Part shown: piece after piece, positions 1-9,479 of the stretch
How the letters are laid out: the number at the start of each line of letters is the position of its first letter
Numbering within the stretch: position 1 is the stretch's first letter
Source of the DNA: Ruminococcus albus AD2013
Lineage (GTDB): Bacteria > Bacillota > Clostridia > Oscillospirales > Ruminococcaceae
Reading direction: 5' to 3'
Assembly: GCF_000526775.1 (NCBI RefSeq)
Contig: NZ_JAGS01000001.1
Location: 186,001 to 250,000 of the forward strand
DNA length: 64,000 bases
Notes under the pieces: generated by a model
Database searches by the model: none
What the model was told of the DNA's origin: nothing
What the model saw: only the letters and a program-made list of their open reading frames with translations
Translations under genes and position numbers: made by a program

Positions 1-2334
1 CTCGGTTCACCCGAGTACGGCGCTATCGTTTCAAACAACGGCGGCGGCTACAGCTTTGTCAAGAGCGGTGCTAACGGAAGAATAGCAAGATACCGTTTCA
101 ACTCGAACATCGGTCTCCCCGGCAGATATGTCTACATAAGAGACAATGATGCAAAGGATTACTGGTCTGCTACATGGCAGCCCGTAGGCAAGAGCCTTGA
201 CGAGTACAAGACAGAGTGCCGTCACGGTACAGCTTATACCACCATCACTTCACAGTACAGCGGCATCAAGAGTGAGCTAACTTACTATGTGCCCCTGAAC
301 AAGACCTATGAGGTATGGAGAGTAAAGGTAACTAACGAGAGCGATAAGGCAAGAAACCTTTCAACTTGGGGCTTTATCGAGTTCACCAACGAAAATAACT
401 ACGAGCAGGATCAGGTAAATCTCCAGTACACCCTGTTCATCACACGTACCTCCTTTGAGGGCAATAAGATAGTACAGCACATCAACGAAAACAGCGGCAA
501 GGACGCTAACGGCTCCAACCACAGAGAGAGATTCTTCGGTCTGGTGGGCGCTGACGTAAGTGCTTACAATGGTAATCTCGACAGCTTCATCGGCGCTTAC
601 AGAGATTACGGCAACCCTATCGCAGTTGAGAGCGGCAAGTGCAATAACGTGCTCAACTACAACTCCAATGCCTGCGGTGCTTTGCAGTCTGATTTCACAC
701 TGGCAGCAGGCGAGACCAAGGAGCTTATATTCATTCTCGGTCAGAAAGACCCCATCACCGCAGAGAACATCATGAGCGAATACAAGGCTGCGGGCAAGGT
801 AGATGCCGAGGTAAAGGAACTTGTTGATTACTGGCACGGTCAGCTGAACAACTTCCAGGTTGAGACTCCTTCCGAGGAATTCAACAACATGGTCGATGTT
901 TGGAACGCTTACCAGTGCTTCATCACATTCATCTGGTCGAGAGCTGCTTCATTTATATACTGCGGTCTGAGAAATGGTTACGGTTACAGAGATACCGTTC
1001 AGGATATTCAGGGTATTATCCACATCAATCCCGAGCTGGCTGCTGAGAAGATCAGATTCATGCTTTCCGCACAGGTATCCAACGGCGGCGGTCTGCCTCT
1101 GGTTAAGTTCGACCACAAGGCAGGTCACGAGACTTGTCCCGATGAGAATGACGAAAACAGCGTATACGCTAAGGAGACAGGTCACCCCTCTTACCGTGCA
1201 GACGATGCTCTGTGGCTCTTCCCGACTATCGTTAAGTATATCGGTGAGACAGGCAACAAGGCATTCCTGGACGAAGTTATCGTATATGCAGAAGAGGGCG
1301 GCGGAGAGGCTACCGTTTACGAGCACCTCAAGAACGCTATCAGATTCTCACAGGAGAGACTGGGTGCACACAATATGCCCGCAGGTCTCCACGCTGACTG
1401 GAATGACTGCCTGAGATTGGGCAAGCAGGGCGAATCCACCTTCGTTGCATTCCAGCTGTACTACGCTATGAGCGTTATCAAGGGCTATGCCGAGGAGAGA
1501 AAGGATACCGATTATATCGAGTACATCACCAAGGCACAGGCTGACCTTTCCAAGGCACTTTCCGATTGCTGGGACGAGGACAGATTCATCAGAGGTATCC
1601 GCGACAACGGCGTTATCGTTGGTGCGAAGAAAGACCCCGAGGCTTCAATGTGGCTGAATCCCCAGAGCTGGGCAGTTATTTCGGGCTTTGCAAGCAAGGA
1701 GCAGGCTGAAAAGTCTCTCGACAAGGTACACGAGATACTGAACACTCCTTACGGCGTAAAGCTGATGGATCCTCCTTATGTAGACCACTACTTCGACGGT
1801 GCGCTGATGCACATCTTCAACCCCGACACCAAGGAGAACGGCGGTATATTCAGCCAGACACAGGGCTGGATAATCCTGGCAGAATCCCTGATGGGTCACG
1901 GCAACAGAGCTTTCGAGTACTTCAAGGAGAGCGCACCTGCAAGCATGAACGACAAGGCAGAGCAGAGAGTGATGGAGCCATACGTACACGGTCAGTTCAC
2001 CGAGTCAACACGTTCACCTTACGCAGGCAGAAGCCACGTTCACTGGCTGACAGGCACAGGTTCGACAGTTATGGTAGGCTGTGTTGAGGGCATATGCGGT
2101 ATGCGTCCCAACGCTGAGGGTCTGGTTATAAGCCCCTCTATACCTGCTGAGTGGGACGGCTTCAAGATCGAGAAGAACTTCCGCGGCAAGCACCTGTCCA
2201 TCGACATACAGAACCCGAACCACGTTGAGAGCGGTATCAAGCAGATAACCGTTAACGGCGAGGCAGTTGAGGGCGATTTCGTATGCGAGTGCAAGATGAC
2301 CGAGCAGACCAATATCACTGTTGTGATGGGCTGA
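1..2334 (+). CDS. GH94 cellobiose/cellodextrin phosphorylase (5' end outside window)
   Basis: Cytoplasmic inverting phosphorylase of family GH94. It splits cellobiose or short cellodextrins with phosphate to give glucose 1-phosphate. The frame is open from base 1 and carries 777 residues to TGA. Known cellobiose phosphorylases are about 810 residues, so roughly 35 N-terminal residues lie upstream. The visible N-terminus (LGSPEYGAIVSNNGGGYSF) matches the family's N-terminal beta-sandwich. The catalytic core shows GYGYRDTVQD and ADWNDC, which holds the general-acid Asp, and a late WLTGTGSTVM loop matches the phosphate-site region. There is no signal peptide, as expected for an intracellular enzyme acting on imported cellodextrins. 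R. albus is known to have separate cellobiose and cellodextrin phosphorylases; I cannot tell from sequence which this is. A strong terminator follows directly. Confidence 0.9.
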   Translation, partial: LGSPEYGAIVSNNGGGYSFVKSGANGRIARYRFNSNIGLPGRYVYIRDNDAKDYWSATWQPVGKSLDEYKTECRHGTAYTTITSQYSGIKSELTYYVPLNKTYEVWRVKVTNESDKARNLSTWGFIEFTNENNYEQDQVNLQYTLFITRTSFEGNKIVQHINENSGKDANGSNHRERFFGLVGADVSAYNGNLDSFIGAYRDYGNPIAVESGKCNNVLNYNSNACGALQSDFTLAAGETKELIFILGQKDPITAENIMSEYKAAGKVDAEVKELVDYWHGQLNNFQVETPSEEFNNMVDVWNAYQCFITFIWSRAASFIYCGLRNGYGYRDTVQDIQGIIHINPELAAEKIRFMLSAQVSNGGGLPLVKFDHKAGHETCPDENDENSVYAKETGHPSYRADDALWLFPTIVKYIGETGNKAFLDEVIVYAEEGGGEATVYEHLKNAIRFSQERLGAHNMPAGLHADWNDCLRLGKQGESTFVAFQLYYAMSVIKGYAEERKDTDYIEYITKAQADLSKALSDCWDEDRFIRGIRDNGVIVGAKKDPEASMWLNPQSWAVISGFASKEQAEKSLDKVHEILNTPYGVKLMDPPYVDHYFDGALMHIFNPDTKENGGIFSQTQGWIILAESLMGHGNRAFEYFKESAPASMNDKAEQRVMEPYVHGQFTESTRSPYAGRSHVHWLTGTGSTVMVGCVEGICGMRPNAEGLVISPSIPAEWDGFKIEKNFRGKHLSIDIQNPNHVESGIKQITVNGEAVEGDFVCECKMTEQTNITVVMG

Positions 2335-2354
2335 TAATTCAATAAGGCAATAAT

Positions 2355-2384
2355 AAAGACCGTCCCGGGTGGGGCGGTCTTTTT
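2355..2384 (+). terminator. Rho-independent terminator of the GH94 gene
   Basis: A GC-rich stem (AAAGACCG paired with CGGTCTTT, extended through CCC/GGG) runs straight into a T tract 20 bases after the GH94 stop codon. It also faces the end of the convergent lipoprotein gene. Confidence 0.85.
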
Positions 2385-2420
2385 GTGGTTATATTCAGCT
2401 GAAAGAAGTGCCGCGGATTT

Positions 2421-3281
2421 TTAGCCGACAAAATCAGGGTCTTCTTCGATAGAATAGATTATTTTTGCGGCATCAGCTATGTAATCATAATCAATTTCGT
2501 GGTCTTTGAAAGAAAAAGACTGGGTTATGAAGTTTACGTATCCGTTGTCAGGATTTTTAATAAAGGCATATAATATATAATCAATGGTTTCGTTTGATTG
2601 TTCATTTCTTACATAAGCAATTTCATATTCTGTTCTACCTAAAATTGTATTCTGCTTAATTTCTGTTGGTGTATATCCAGCATCATTTTCAGCGTGTTTC
2701 ATATAACCTTTCATAAATTGTTGTATAGTTGAAGTAAAAGTTTCTTCGTTAAGTTCAACTGAGGCTAACTCTGGTATATATGTTATTACATACATTGAAA
2801 GTATGCCATCAGGATCGACGTAATAATAGTACAAAGTGTTTTCTTGGTTGACTTCTTGGGGAGATAAATTACTTGGCATATGATAAATCAAACCGCCATT
2901 TTTGACTTCCATGGTATCGGATTCATTGGAGTTTGTTTCGGAAGCAGTTTTATCTTCCCCATTATTATCGGTTGTTTCTGATGTGTTATCGTCGGATTTT
3001 TTAGCTTCGCTGTCCTCGGATTTAGATTCAATGCTGACATTGTTAGCTGTGCTCTCGGCTTTTGATTCGATTTCCGATTCGAAAGCGTTCACGGTTTCAG
3101 CTGTTGATTCAATTGTTGATCCGGTGGTGCTTTCGGTTTCGGTGTCATTGGCAGAAATTATTGTTGTCACTTTGGAGCTTGAATCGGTATCGGTACTATT
3201 CTGCTCTTTTTTATCGCATGATGTCATGGCGATAGTCAGCAAAGCCGCACACAGTATCGATATTGTCTTTTTTGTTTTCAT
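2421..3281 (-). CDS. Secreted lipoprotein with Ser/Thr/Glu-rich linker, unknown function
   Basis: A 286-residue predicted lipoprotein. Residues 1-22 form a signal peptide ending in a lipobox (AMTSC), so the mature protein should be lipid-anchored at Cys22. Residues 25 to about 125 are a low-complexity, acidic Ser/Thr/Glu/Asp spacer. About 160 residues of mixed composition follow (visible motifs include YYYYVDPDG and YIADAAKIIYSIEEDPDF), probably a small folded extracellular domain. I do not recognise a named family. The start is set by AAGGAG eight bases upstream. Composition is more AT-rich than in the neighbouring housekeeping genes. It stands alone between the GH94 gene and recG and has its own promoter. 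Confidence 0.75.
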   Translation of the reverse strand: MKTKKTISILCAALLTIAMTSCDKKEQNSTDTDSSSKVTTIISANDTETESTTGSTIESTAETVNAFESEIESKAESTANNVSIESKSEDSEAKKSDDNTSETTDNNGEDKTASETNSNESDTMEVKNGGLIYHMPSNLSPQEVNQENTLYYYYVDPDGILSMYVITYIPELASVELNEETFTSTIQQFMKGYMKHAENDAGYTPTEIKQNTILGRTEYEIAYVRNEQSNETIDYILYAFIKNPDNGYVNFITQSFSFKDHEIDYDYIADAAKIIYSIEEDPDFVG

Positions 3282-3333
3282 AGTTGATCTCCTTATCTTA
3301 ATGCTTTTGATTTTAAGGTATATTGCGATTCAA

Positions 3334-3362
3334 ATTATACCACGGTGAGAGCGAAAATACAA
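3334..3362 (-). promoter_or_regulatory. Sigma-A-type promoter of the lipoprotein gene
   Basis: On the minus strand, TTGTAT (3357-3362), a 17-bp spacer and TATAAT (3334-3339), with TGG just upstream of the -10 giving an extended -10. Confidence 0.65.
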
Positions 3363-3504
3363 TTGTAAACATAAACAAAAGAAATGCATGGATCAAATAT
3401 GAAGTTTATTGATGTGTAAATTAAAAATGCGGTGATACAGTGCATGAATTTCGCACTGGAGAATCTGGATAAGGGCGAAAACAGCGAAAAATCAAATAAT
3501 AAGT

Positions 3505-3566
3505 GAACAGCTTTCGGTAATTTTTCCCGGGAAACGAATTTTCCACAGATGCACCGAAAGCTGTTC
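3505..3566. repeat. 14-bp perfect inverted repeat with palindromic loop, in the gap before recG
   Basis: The gap 3282-3687 contains one marked structure. GAACAGCTTTCGGT (3505-3518) pairs perfectly with ACCGAAAGCTGTTC (3553-3566) around a 34-base loop, and the loop holds the palindrome TTTCCCGGGAAA (3523-3534). No good T tract follows on either strand and it is not next to a stop codon, so it is not an obvious terminator. Apart from the two promoters I see nothing else in this gap. Confidence 0.6.
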
Positions 3567-3625
3567 TGTTTAATTGACGAATATTACGGTTTGGTGACAT
3601 TTTACAAAAGATGTGTGCCATGGGC

Positions 3626-3654
3626 TTGCATTTTTTATGTGAATGTGTTATAAT
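3626..3654 (+). promoter_or_regulatory. Promoter of recG
   Basis: TTGCAT (3626-3631), 17-bp spacer and TATAAT (3649-3654) with an extended TGT, 33 bases before the recG start. Confidence 0.7.
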
Positions 3655-3687
3655 ATGAATGAAGATATGTTAAGGCGGTGAAATTAT

Positions 3688-5721
3688 ATGCTCGGTGAAC
3701 TGGCAAAGCCCGTGATGTACCTCACGGGGGTCGGACCGAAAAAAAGCGAGCTTTACGAAAAGCTTGGCGTGAAAACGGTCTATGACCTGCTGTACCATTT
3801 CCCGAGATACTATATCGACATGAATGAACCGCAGGCTATCCGCGATGCGCCGCTTAATGAACAGGTGGTGCTGAAAGGTCGGGTGGTGCGCAAGCTCCCC
3901 GAAGGCAATATCAGGCGGGGGCTGACGGTCTACAAGGCGATATTCACCGATGATACCGCCGACTTAACTATCGTTATCTACAACGCGGGATTCATGTTCA
4001 AGGCACTGGAAGTCGGGCATGAGTATTTTCTTGTGGGAAAGCTGACTGGCAATATGATAAGGCGTGAGATAAATTCACCCCAGATATATCCTGCCGATGC
4101 TGAGCCTGTTCAGCCCGTGTATCGGCTTACCGAGGGCATCACACAGAATCAGCTTAGGCTGAATATGCGCACTGCGCTGGATTCTCTTGGCGGGTTCATA
4201 TATGAACCTCTGCCTGCCGATGTGGTGAGGGAGCAGGGGCTGTGTTCACTGAGTTACGCTTTGCAGAATATCCACTATCCCACGGATATGCACACCCTTG
4301 AACTGGCGAAAAACAGGCTGGTCTTTGATGAACTGCTGACGCTGGCACTGGGTATGCTGATGATGAAGAGCCGAAGCCGTGAAAAGGCAGGATGTCCCAT
4401 GGGGGCGGAAAGCATTGACGAGTATTACTCCGCTCTGCCATTTGAACTGACCGATGGTCAGAAAGGCGCGATAAACGACTGCATATGTGATATGCAGAAG
4501 GATTATCCCATGAACCGTCTTGTACAGGGCGATGTTGGCTCGGGTAAGACCGCTGTTGCGGCGGGTGCGGCATACTTCGCTTATAAGAACGGTTTCCAGA
4601 CGGCGCTGATGGCGCCCACGGAGATACTGGCGGGTCAGCATTATGAAACGCTGAAAGGTTTTCTTGAACCGCTGGGTGTCAAGGTGGTACTATTGACAGG
4701 CTCTCTGACACCGAAAAAAAAGGAAAAAGTCAAGGCAGATATTGCGGCGGGTGAATATCATGTAATAGTGGGTACTCATGCGCTGGTTCAGGCAAGCACC
4801 GAATTCAGGCGGCTGGGACTGGTAATAACCGATGAACAGCACCGTTTCGGAGTTGAGCAGAGGGCTCTGTTGGCGGGAAAAGGGGACAATCCCCATAAGC
4901 TGGTAATGTCCGCAACGCCTATACCCCGAACTCTGGCGCTGATGATATACGGCGACCTTGATATATCGGTGCTGAAAGAACTGCCGAAGGGCAGACAGCC
5001 TGTGGAGACTTACGCAGTCACGGGAAAGCTCAGAGAACGGGCTTTCGGGTATGTGAAGCAGTATATCGAAGAGGGAAGACAGGCATATATCGTTTGCCCC
5101 ATGATTGAGGAAAGCGACAGCGACCTCCGTGATGTGAAAAGCTACGCCAAGGAGATATCCGAGGGCGTTTTCAGCGAGTATCGGGTGGGTCTTCTCCATG
5201 GCAGGCTTTCTGCCGACAGCAAGGAAAAGGTCATGAAGAAGTTTAAAGCTCATGAACTTGACATACTTGTTTCCACCACTGTTGTGGAAGTCGGTGTTGA
5301 TGTGCCGAACGCGGCGGTGATGGTTATAGAAAATGCCGACAGATTCGGACTTTCACAGCTGCATCAGCTGAGAGGACGAGTCGGCAGAGGTGAGCATAAA
5401 TCGACCTGTATCCTGATAACAGATAATCCTACAGAGGAAGTCGTTCAGCGTCTGAAGATACTTTCAAAAAGTCATGACGGCTTTGAAATATCACAGGAAG
5501 ATCTGAAACTCAGGGGACCCGGCGATTTCTTCGGCAGCAGACAGCACGGTCTGCCGAAAATGAAAATAGCGGATATGTCCCAGGATATGGAAATCCTTGT
5601 AAAAGCACAGGAAACTGCCAAGGAAATGCTATGTAAAGATCCACAACTTGACAAGGGCAAAAACAGAGGATTGAGAGAACTGGTAGAACAGCTGTTTGAG
5701 CAGGATATAGCTAATGATTGA
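3688..5721 (+). CDS. recG: ATP-dependent DNA helicase RecG
   Basis: Superfamily 2 helicase that reverses stalled replication forks and branch-migrates Holliday junctions. Its 677 residues match the usual RecG size. The N-terminal wedge/OB region begins with the typical HhH-like start (YLTGVGPKKSELYEKLGV). Walker A is GDVGSGKT (about residues 281-288) and the DEAH-like motif II is DEQH (382-385). The helicase C-terminal half carries VGVDVPNA and the QLRGRVGRG motif. The start follows AAGGCGGTG at suitable spacing. It is a single housekeeping gene with its own promoter, followed after 80 bases by a membrane protein gene. Confidence 0.97.
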   Translation: MLGELAKPVMYLTGVGPKKSELYEKLGVKTVYDLLYHFPRYYIDMNEPQAIRDAPLNEQVVLKGRVVRKLPEGNIRRGLTVYKAIFTDDTADLTIVIYNAGFMFKALEVGHEYFLVGKLTGNMIRREINSPQIYPADAEPVQPVYRLTEGITQNQLRLNMRTALDSLGGFIYEPLPADVVREQGLCSLSYALQNIHYPTDMHTLELAKNRLVFDELLTLALGMLMMKSRSREKAGCPMGAESIDEYYSALPFELTDGQKGAINDCICDMQKDYPMNRLVQGDVGSGKTAVAAGAAYFAYKNGFQTALMAPTEILAGQHYETLKGFLEPLGVKVVLLTGSLTPKKKEKVKADIAAGEYHVIVGTHALVQASTEFRRLGLVITDEQHRFGVEQRALLAGKGDNPHKLVMSATPIPRTLALMIYGDLDISVLKELPKGRQPVETYAVTGKLRERAFGYVKQYIEEGRQAYIVCPMIEESDSDLRDVKSYAKEISEGVFSEYRVGLLHGRLSADSKEKVMKKFKAHELDILVSTTVVEVGVDVPNAAVMVIENADRFGLSQLHQLRGRVGRGEHKSTCILITDNPTEEVVQRLKILSKSHDGFEISQEDLKLRGPGDFFGSRQHGLPKMKIADMSQDMEILVKAQETAKEMLCKDPQLDKGKNRGLRELVEQLFEQDIAND

Positions 5722-5750
5722 ATTTTGTGTATTTTTCACAAGAAAATGTG

Positions 5751-5780
5751 TTGGAAATGTGACGCGTAAAGTGTTATAAC
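5751..5780 (+). promoter_or_regulatory. Possible promoter of the downstream membrane protein gene
   Basis: TTGGAA (5751-5756), 18-bp spacer and TATAAC (5775-5780) with an extended TGT. Both hexamers are imperfect. Confidence 0.45.
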
Positions 5781-5801
5781 TTTGCAGTAGGGAGGCGCAG
5801 A

Positions 5802-6407
5802 ATGGGCAGCGAAGAATATGACTGGCTGAGATTTGTTGTCGGTTATACTATCACAAGACTTGGTCTGCTGTTGGCACTGGTACTTTTCGGGGCGTTCACG
5901 GGTGCTGTTCTTTTTCCCTCACTTGTAACGTTTCTGCCTTATTCAATGGTAGGAGTGAAGAACTTCTTTACCCAGCCCGATGTCAAGTCGCTGGTGGGTA
6001 CAGTGGTGATATGCCTGTTCCTTATATGGGTTTTCTTTGATGACGGAAAAAAGCATACGGCTTATGAAGAATGGAGTCTGACAACTATACTTGCAGTGTT
6101 GATTCTGGTCGGTATGTTTTACTTTATACCCGCGATTTTTAGGGATTCTTTTCATGCTGAGGGAAAGGGCGATATCTTTTATATGGTACTGTACTATCCT
6201 GCGGGTTGGCTGATCGATCTGTTCGATGATAACTATATAATAGGTATAATGTTCTCTATTCTGGTCATGCTGGGAACGGCATTTGCGGCATATGTTATAT
6301 CATATAAGAATTATGTGAAGAAACACCCCGTTCTGCTGTCTTCCGGCGGACGTTCCGTGACATCTGATGAGGATGAAGATGCAGGGGATGATGATACAGA
6401 TGAATGA
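5802..6407 (+). CDS. Small integral membrane protein with acidic C-terminal tail
   Basis: A 201-residue protein of unknown function. I see four or five hydrophobic segments (about residues 18-45, 64-80, 94-112, 130-142 and 143-168). A cytoplasmic-looking tail ends in a strongly acidic run of Asp and Glu (residues about 185-201). GGGAGG lies eight bases before the ATG. It sits between recG and the pilus locus. It has no prepilin motif and no conserved catalytic pattern, so I assign no role. It might be read through from recG as well as from its own weak promoter. Confidence 0.75.
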   Translation: MGSEEYDWLRFVVGYTITRLGLLLALVLFGAFTGAVLFPSLVTFLPYSMVGVKNFFTQPDVKSLVGTVVICLFLIWVFFDDGKKHTAYEEWSLTTILAVLILVGMFYFIPAIFRDSFHAEGKGDIFYMVLYYPAGWLIDLFDDNYIIGIMFSILVMLGTAFAAYVISYKNYVKKHPVLLSSGGRSVTSDEDEDAGDDDTDE

Positions 6408-6571
6408 TCGTCATCCGATGTTTGACTAGAAGAATAAATGAGTACAAAAAAATTCTCAGTAAAATTTATAAATTTGTTAATTGGTTAAAATATGTATCTT
6501 TATAGTGGGAATTTACTAAAAATAACATTAGTATTTTGTGAATAAAATTGCAAAAAAATCGGTATTTTGAC

Positions 6572-6600
6572 TTGTAAAAAAATCAAAAAAATGATATAAT
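6572..6600 (+). promoter_or_regulatory. Promoter of the type IV pilus operon
   Basis: TTGTAA (6572-6577), 17-bp spacer and a consensus TATAAT (6595-6600) preceded by TGA (extended -10). The surrounding 6408-6705 gap is very AT-rich and holds nothing else I can name. The leader to the pilC start is about 100 bases. Confidence 0.7.
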
Positions 6601-6705
6601 AATAAAAATATGTTTTGTAGTTTTTGCCTTGTTGTGTTTTGATGCACTGCTGAGTCAGACGGCATAAGCTGTGAAGCATTAAAATGGTGGAGGTGTATCT
6701 ACAAT

Positions 6706-7902
6706 ATGAAGAATTATAGCTACGTCGCTAAGGATACCACGGGTAAAACCATTAAAGGTACCTACGAGGCTGACAGCGAGCAGGAACTGCTTGACAAGAT
6801 CTATGAGCAGGGTCTGTTCTGTGTAAGCTATAGTGAAGCTCTGGGCGGTAGCAGAAAGGTCGCTCATAGGTTCAACACAGCTGAGCTGGCGTACTGCTGC
6901 AGACAGCTGGCTGCAATGATGTCGTCGGGACTGACGATAGTAAAGGCTCTTGATATCCTTTATAAAGAGGAAGAAAAGAAGGGCCCCAAGGAAGTCTGGA
7001 AGCAGGTGTATGAAGACGTTCAGAAAGGTGAAAGTTTCTCAAATGCGCTTGAAGCAAAACGTGGATGCTTCCCCGATTTCTTTATCTCAATGGTAGACGC
7101 GGGCGAGATCTCAGGTTCGCTTGATATCACCATGAAGAGACTGCAGGAATACTACGCAAATACCAATAAGCTGAACAATAAGATAAAGGGTGCTATGATA
7201 TATCCTTGCGTTCTGCTCGTACTGGTCATTGCAGTTGTTATACTGATGAGTATAAAGATCCTGCCTATATTCAAGAGTATGATGCCTGAAGATAAGCTGA
7301 ATGGTCTGCAGAAGGCGTTGTTTGGATTCAGTGATTTCGTCATAGACAAATGGTATGCACTTCTGATCGGTATAGTTGTACTGATAGGCGTTATCGTTTA
7401 TGCACTGAAAGTCGAATCGGTAAGACTGAAATTTGACCAGGCAAAGCTTAAAATGCCCCTTATCGGACCTCTGATGGTAAAGATAGCTGAAGGCCGTTTC
7501 TCAAGAACTCTTTCTTCGCTTTATTCCAGCGGTATACCGATGGTTGACTGTCTTGAAAGATCTTCAAGAATACTTAACAATACATATATCGACAAGATGT
7601 TCATTCAGGTCGTAGATGAAGTTAAACAGGGTTCGCCTGTATCTACAGCTCTTTCAAAGACAGAGATATTTGAAGGCATGTTCTGCTCCATTATCTACGT
7701 TGGTGAAGAGTCCGGTGCTCTGGATGAAATTCTTGAAAAGACTGCGGACTTCTATGAAGAAGAAGCAGACTCCGCAGTAACACGACTCGTAGGATTGATG
7801 GAACCTCTGATGATCATCATCCTCGGTGTTGGTATCGGTCTCGTACTTGCTGCTGTATTCCCTATGCTTTACGGTGGTATCGCGGAGATGGAAAAGGAAT
7901 AA
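6706..7902 (+). CDS. pilC: Type IV pilus inner-membrane platform protein PilC/GspF
   Basis: Polytopic core protein of type IV pilus and type II secretion machines. It sits under the pilus and couples the ATPases PilB and PilT to pilin insertion or removal. Its 398 residues match the family length. Two GspF repeats are visible: the first in residues about 60-185 (TAELAYCCRQLAAMMSSGLTI) and the second in about 260-385 (EGRFSRTLSSLYSSGIPM). The usual three transmembrane helices lie near residues 163-187, 217-236 and 365-388. The start follows GGAGGTG. It is the first gene of a six-gene block that continues with pilMN, pilO and prepilin genes. Confidence 0.95.
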   Translation: MKNYSYVAKDTTGKTIKGTYEADSEQELLDKIYEQGLFCVSYSEALGGSRKVAHRFNTAELAYCCRQLAAMMSSGLTIVKALDILYKEEEKKGPKEVWKQVYEDVQKGESFSNALEAKRGCFPDFFISMVDAGEISGSLDITMKRLQEYYANTNKLNNKIKGAMIYPCVLLVLVIAVVILMSIKILPIFKSMMPEDKLNGLQKALFGFSDFVIDKWYALLIGIVVLIGVIVYALKVESVRLKFDQAKLKMPLIGPLMVKIAEGRFSRTLSSLYSSGIPMVDCLERSSRILNNTYIDKMFIQVVDEVKQGSPVSTALSKTEIFEGMFCSIIYVGEESGALDEILEKTADFYEEEADSAVTRLVGLMEPLMIIILGVGIGLVLAAVFPMLYGGIAEMEKE

Positions 7903-7932
7903 TATACGCAGAGGCGATAAGCCTCTCGTATA
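7903..7932 (+). other. Intercistronic hairpin between pilC and pilM
   Basis: A stem of TATACG plus AGAGGC paired with GCCTCT plus CGTATA, with one bulged base, directly after the pilC stop and without a T tract. It may stabilise or process the operon mRNA rather than end it. Confidence 0.45.
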
Positions 7933-7997
7933 TGATAGCCGTCTGTCAAAGGCGGTATAAAGAACATAAAAATTTTTATATTGAGGTGAAGGAATAA

Positions 7998-9476
7998 ATG
8001 CTATCATTCGATTTTTCTGATAGGCAGATCAATATCGTAAAAGGTGATAACACAGCCAACAGGATCCGCATCGATAATTCGACATCCATACAGGTTCCTG
8101 CGGATATGATCGTTAACGGTGAAGTTATCCAGCTGTCAGGTCTGTCAGAGCTTCTGCTCACAACACTGAGATCTGAGCAGATGATGGACAGAGACGCAGT
8201 AGTAACATTCTCGTCCAGCAACATTGTTTTCAAGGAGCTTATAGTTCCTAAGGCTAAGGGAAGCGAATTCCTGCAGATGGTACAGAACCATATGAGCCAG
8301 GAAATGGGCATCTCCAATGAGTATGCTATCTCTTATACAGTAGTTGGCGAAGCCGGCGAGCAGAACCCCGGTTCTCTGAAAGTACTGGCTACTGCCTGCC
8401 CCAGCTCCATTGTTGAAGGTTTCAAAAAGCTTTTCGCTGTATTGAACATCAACCTCAGATCTGTTAATATCGGTTGTAACTCGATCTCCAGAATCGTTCT
8501 TAGCGATAAGTCCAATGCCGATAAGATGCCTCTGCTGGTATGCCAGCTGGACAACAACTTCCTGGGTCTGACACTGTTCGAGAACGGTCAGATGGCTTTC
8601 GCGAGATATGTACCGATCTCACCTGATGAGTACGATGCTGATGACTACGTTCTGGAAGCTCTGAACGAGAACATATTCAGAATGGAGCAGTTCAATAAGG
8701 CAAGAGGCGGCAACGGTCTGTCAAATGTTATCCTTTACGGTTTCATCGAGGACTACAAGAAGATTGTCGATGCTCTGGATGGACTGGAGATCAGAGCATC
8801 TGTTCTGGGTACACCTTCTCAGATAACAGGTTACGAGAATTTTGAGTTCACCGTATTCGCTAATGCTATCGGTGCACTTTATAGAAGAAACAAGCAGACC
8901 GAGAGGATCAACCTTCTTGAAGTTGATCACTCTTCAGGTAAGGATTCTTCTGCAGGCCTGAGTTCTATGCTGACTACTGCAGGTATCCTGTCTGCTGCTT
9001 CTGCAATACTGATCGCTGCAGTTTACGGCTTCATCGCTATGAGAACAAGCAATATCGACAGCCAGAAAGCAAAAGTCGATGAGCAGATAGCTGTTGAAGA
9101 GGAAATAAAGGCTAAGAACCAGCTTCTGCATAACAGACTTGAAATCATCAACAAGTACAAGAATTATGTACAGACAGTAGAATTGGATATCGATACTTTA
9201 CCTGTACTGAAGCAGGGTAAGTTCGATAAGATACAGGAAGTACTTGAAAATCACAAAGCTACATACGATGGCACTACCTTCGATCTTCTCTCCGGTACAA
9301 TGATAGTCAACAATATCACTGTTGAAAAGCAGGAAGAGGTTGAAAAGGTTACCAATGACCTGAAAGCTCTTGATTTTGTTGCTAATGTCGGATATCAGGG
9401 CTATAACGGTTCTGGCGAAGATGGCGAGGATGTTAAATTTACGCTGACTATTTATTTTGAGAAGGAAGGTGCTTAA
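7998..9476 (+). CDS. PilM-PilN fusion protein of the type IV pilus alignment complex
   Basis: A 492-residue protein that appears to join two subunits usually encoded separately. Residues 1 to about 310 look like PilM, the cytoplasmic actin-fold protein that binds PilN (N-terminal FSDRQINIVKG, and a core with VLATACPSSIVEGFKK and LLVCQLDNNFLGL). At about 325-350 there is one transmembrane helix, followed by a coiled coil (about 355-390) and a periplasmic-type ferredoxin-like domain, as in PilN. The joined topology keeps PilM in the cytoplasm and PilN outside. PilO follows after only three bases, so the usual M-N-O order is kept. Start chosen from the GGTGAAGG site. Family assignment rests on position and fold pattern and is less certain than for pilC or pilB. 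Confidence 0.8.
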   Translation: MLSFDFSDRQINIVKGDNTANRIRIDNSTSIQVPADMIVNGEVIQLSGLSELLLTTLRSEQMMDRDAVVTFSSSNIVFKELIVPKAKGSEFLQMVQNHMSQEMGISNEYAISYTVVGEAGEQNPGSLKVLATACPSSIVEGFKKLFAVLNINLRSVNIGCNSISRIVLSDKSNADKMPLLVCQLDNNFLGLTLFENGQMAFARYVPISPDEYDADDYVLEALNENIFRMEQFNKARGGNGLSNVILYGFIEDYKKIVDALDGLEIRASVLGTPSQITGYENFEFTVFANAIGALYRRNKQTERINLLEVDHSSGKDSSAGLSSMLTTAGILSAASAILIAAVYGFIAMRTSNIDSQKAKVDEQIAVEEEIKAKNQLLHNRLEIINKYKNYVQTVELDIDTLPVLKQGKFDKIQEVLENHKATYDGTTFDLLSGTMIVNNITVEKQEEVEKVTNDLKALDFVANVGYQGYNGSGEDGEDVKFTLTIYFEKEGA

Positions 9477-9479
9477 TCG

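Noticed and set aside
3421..3621. 66-codon minus-strand frame before recG
   Set aside because: It spans the 14-bp inverted repeat, has no ribosome site, and its composition is unlike real genes.
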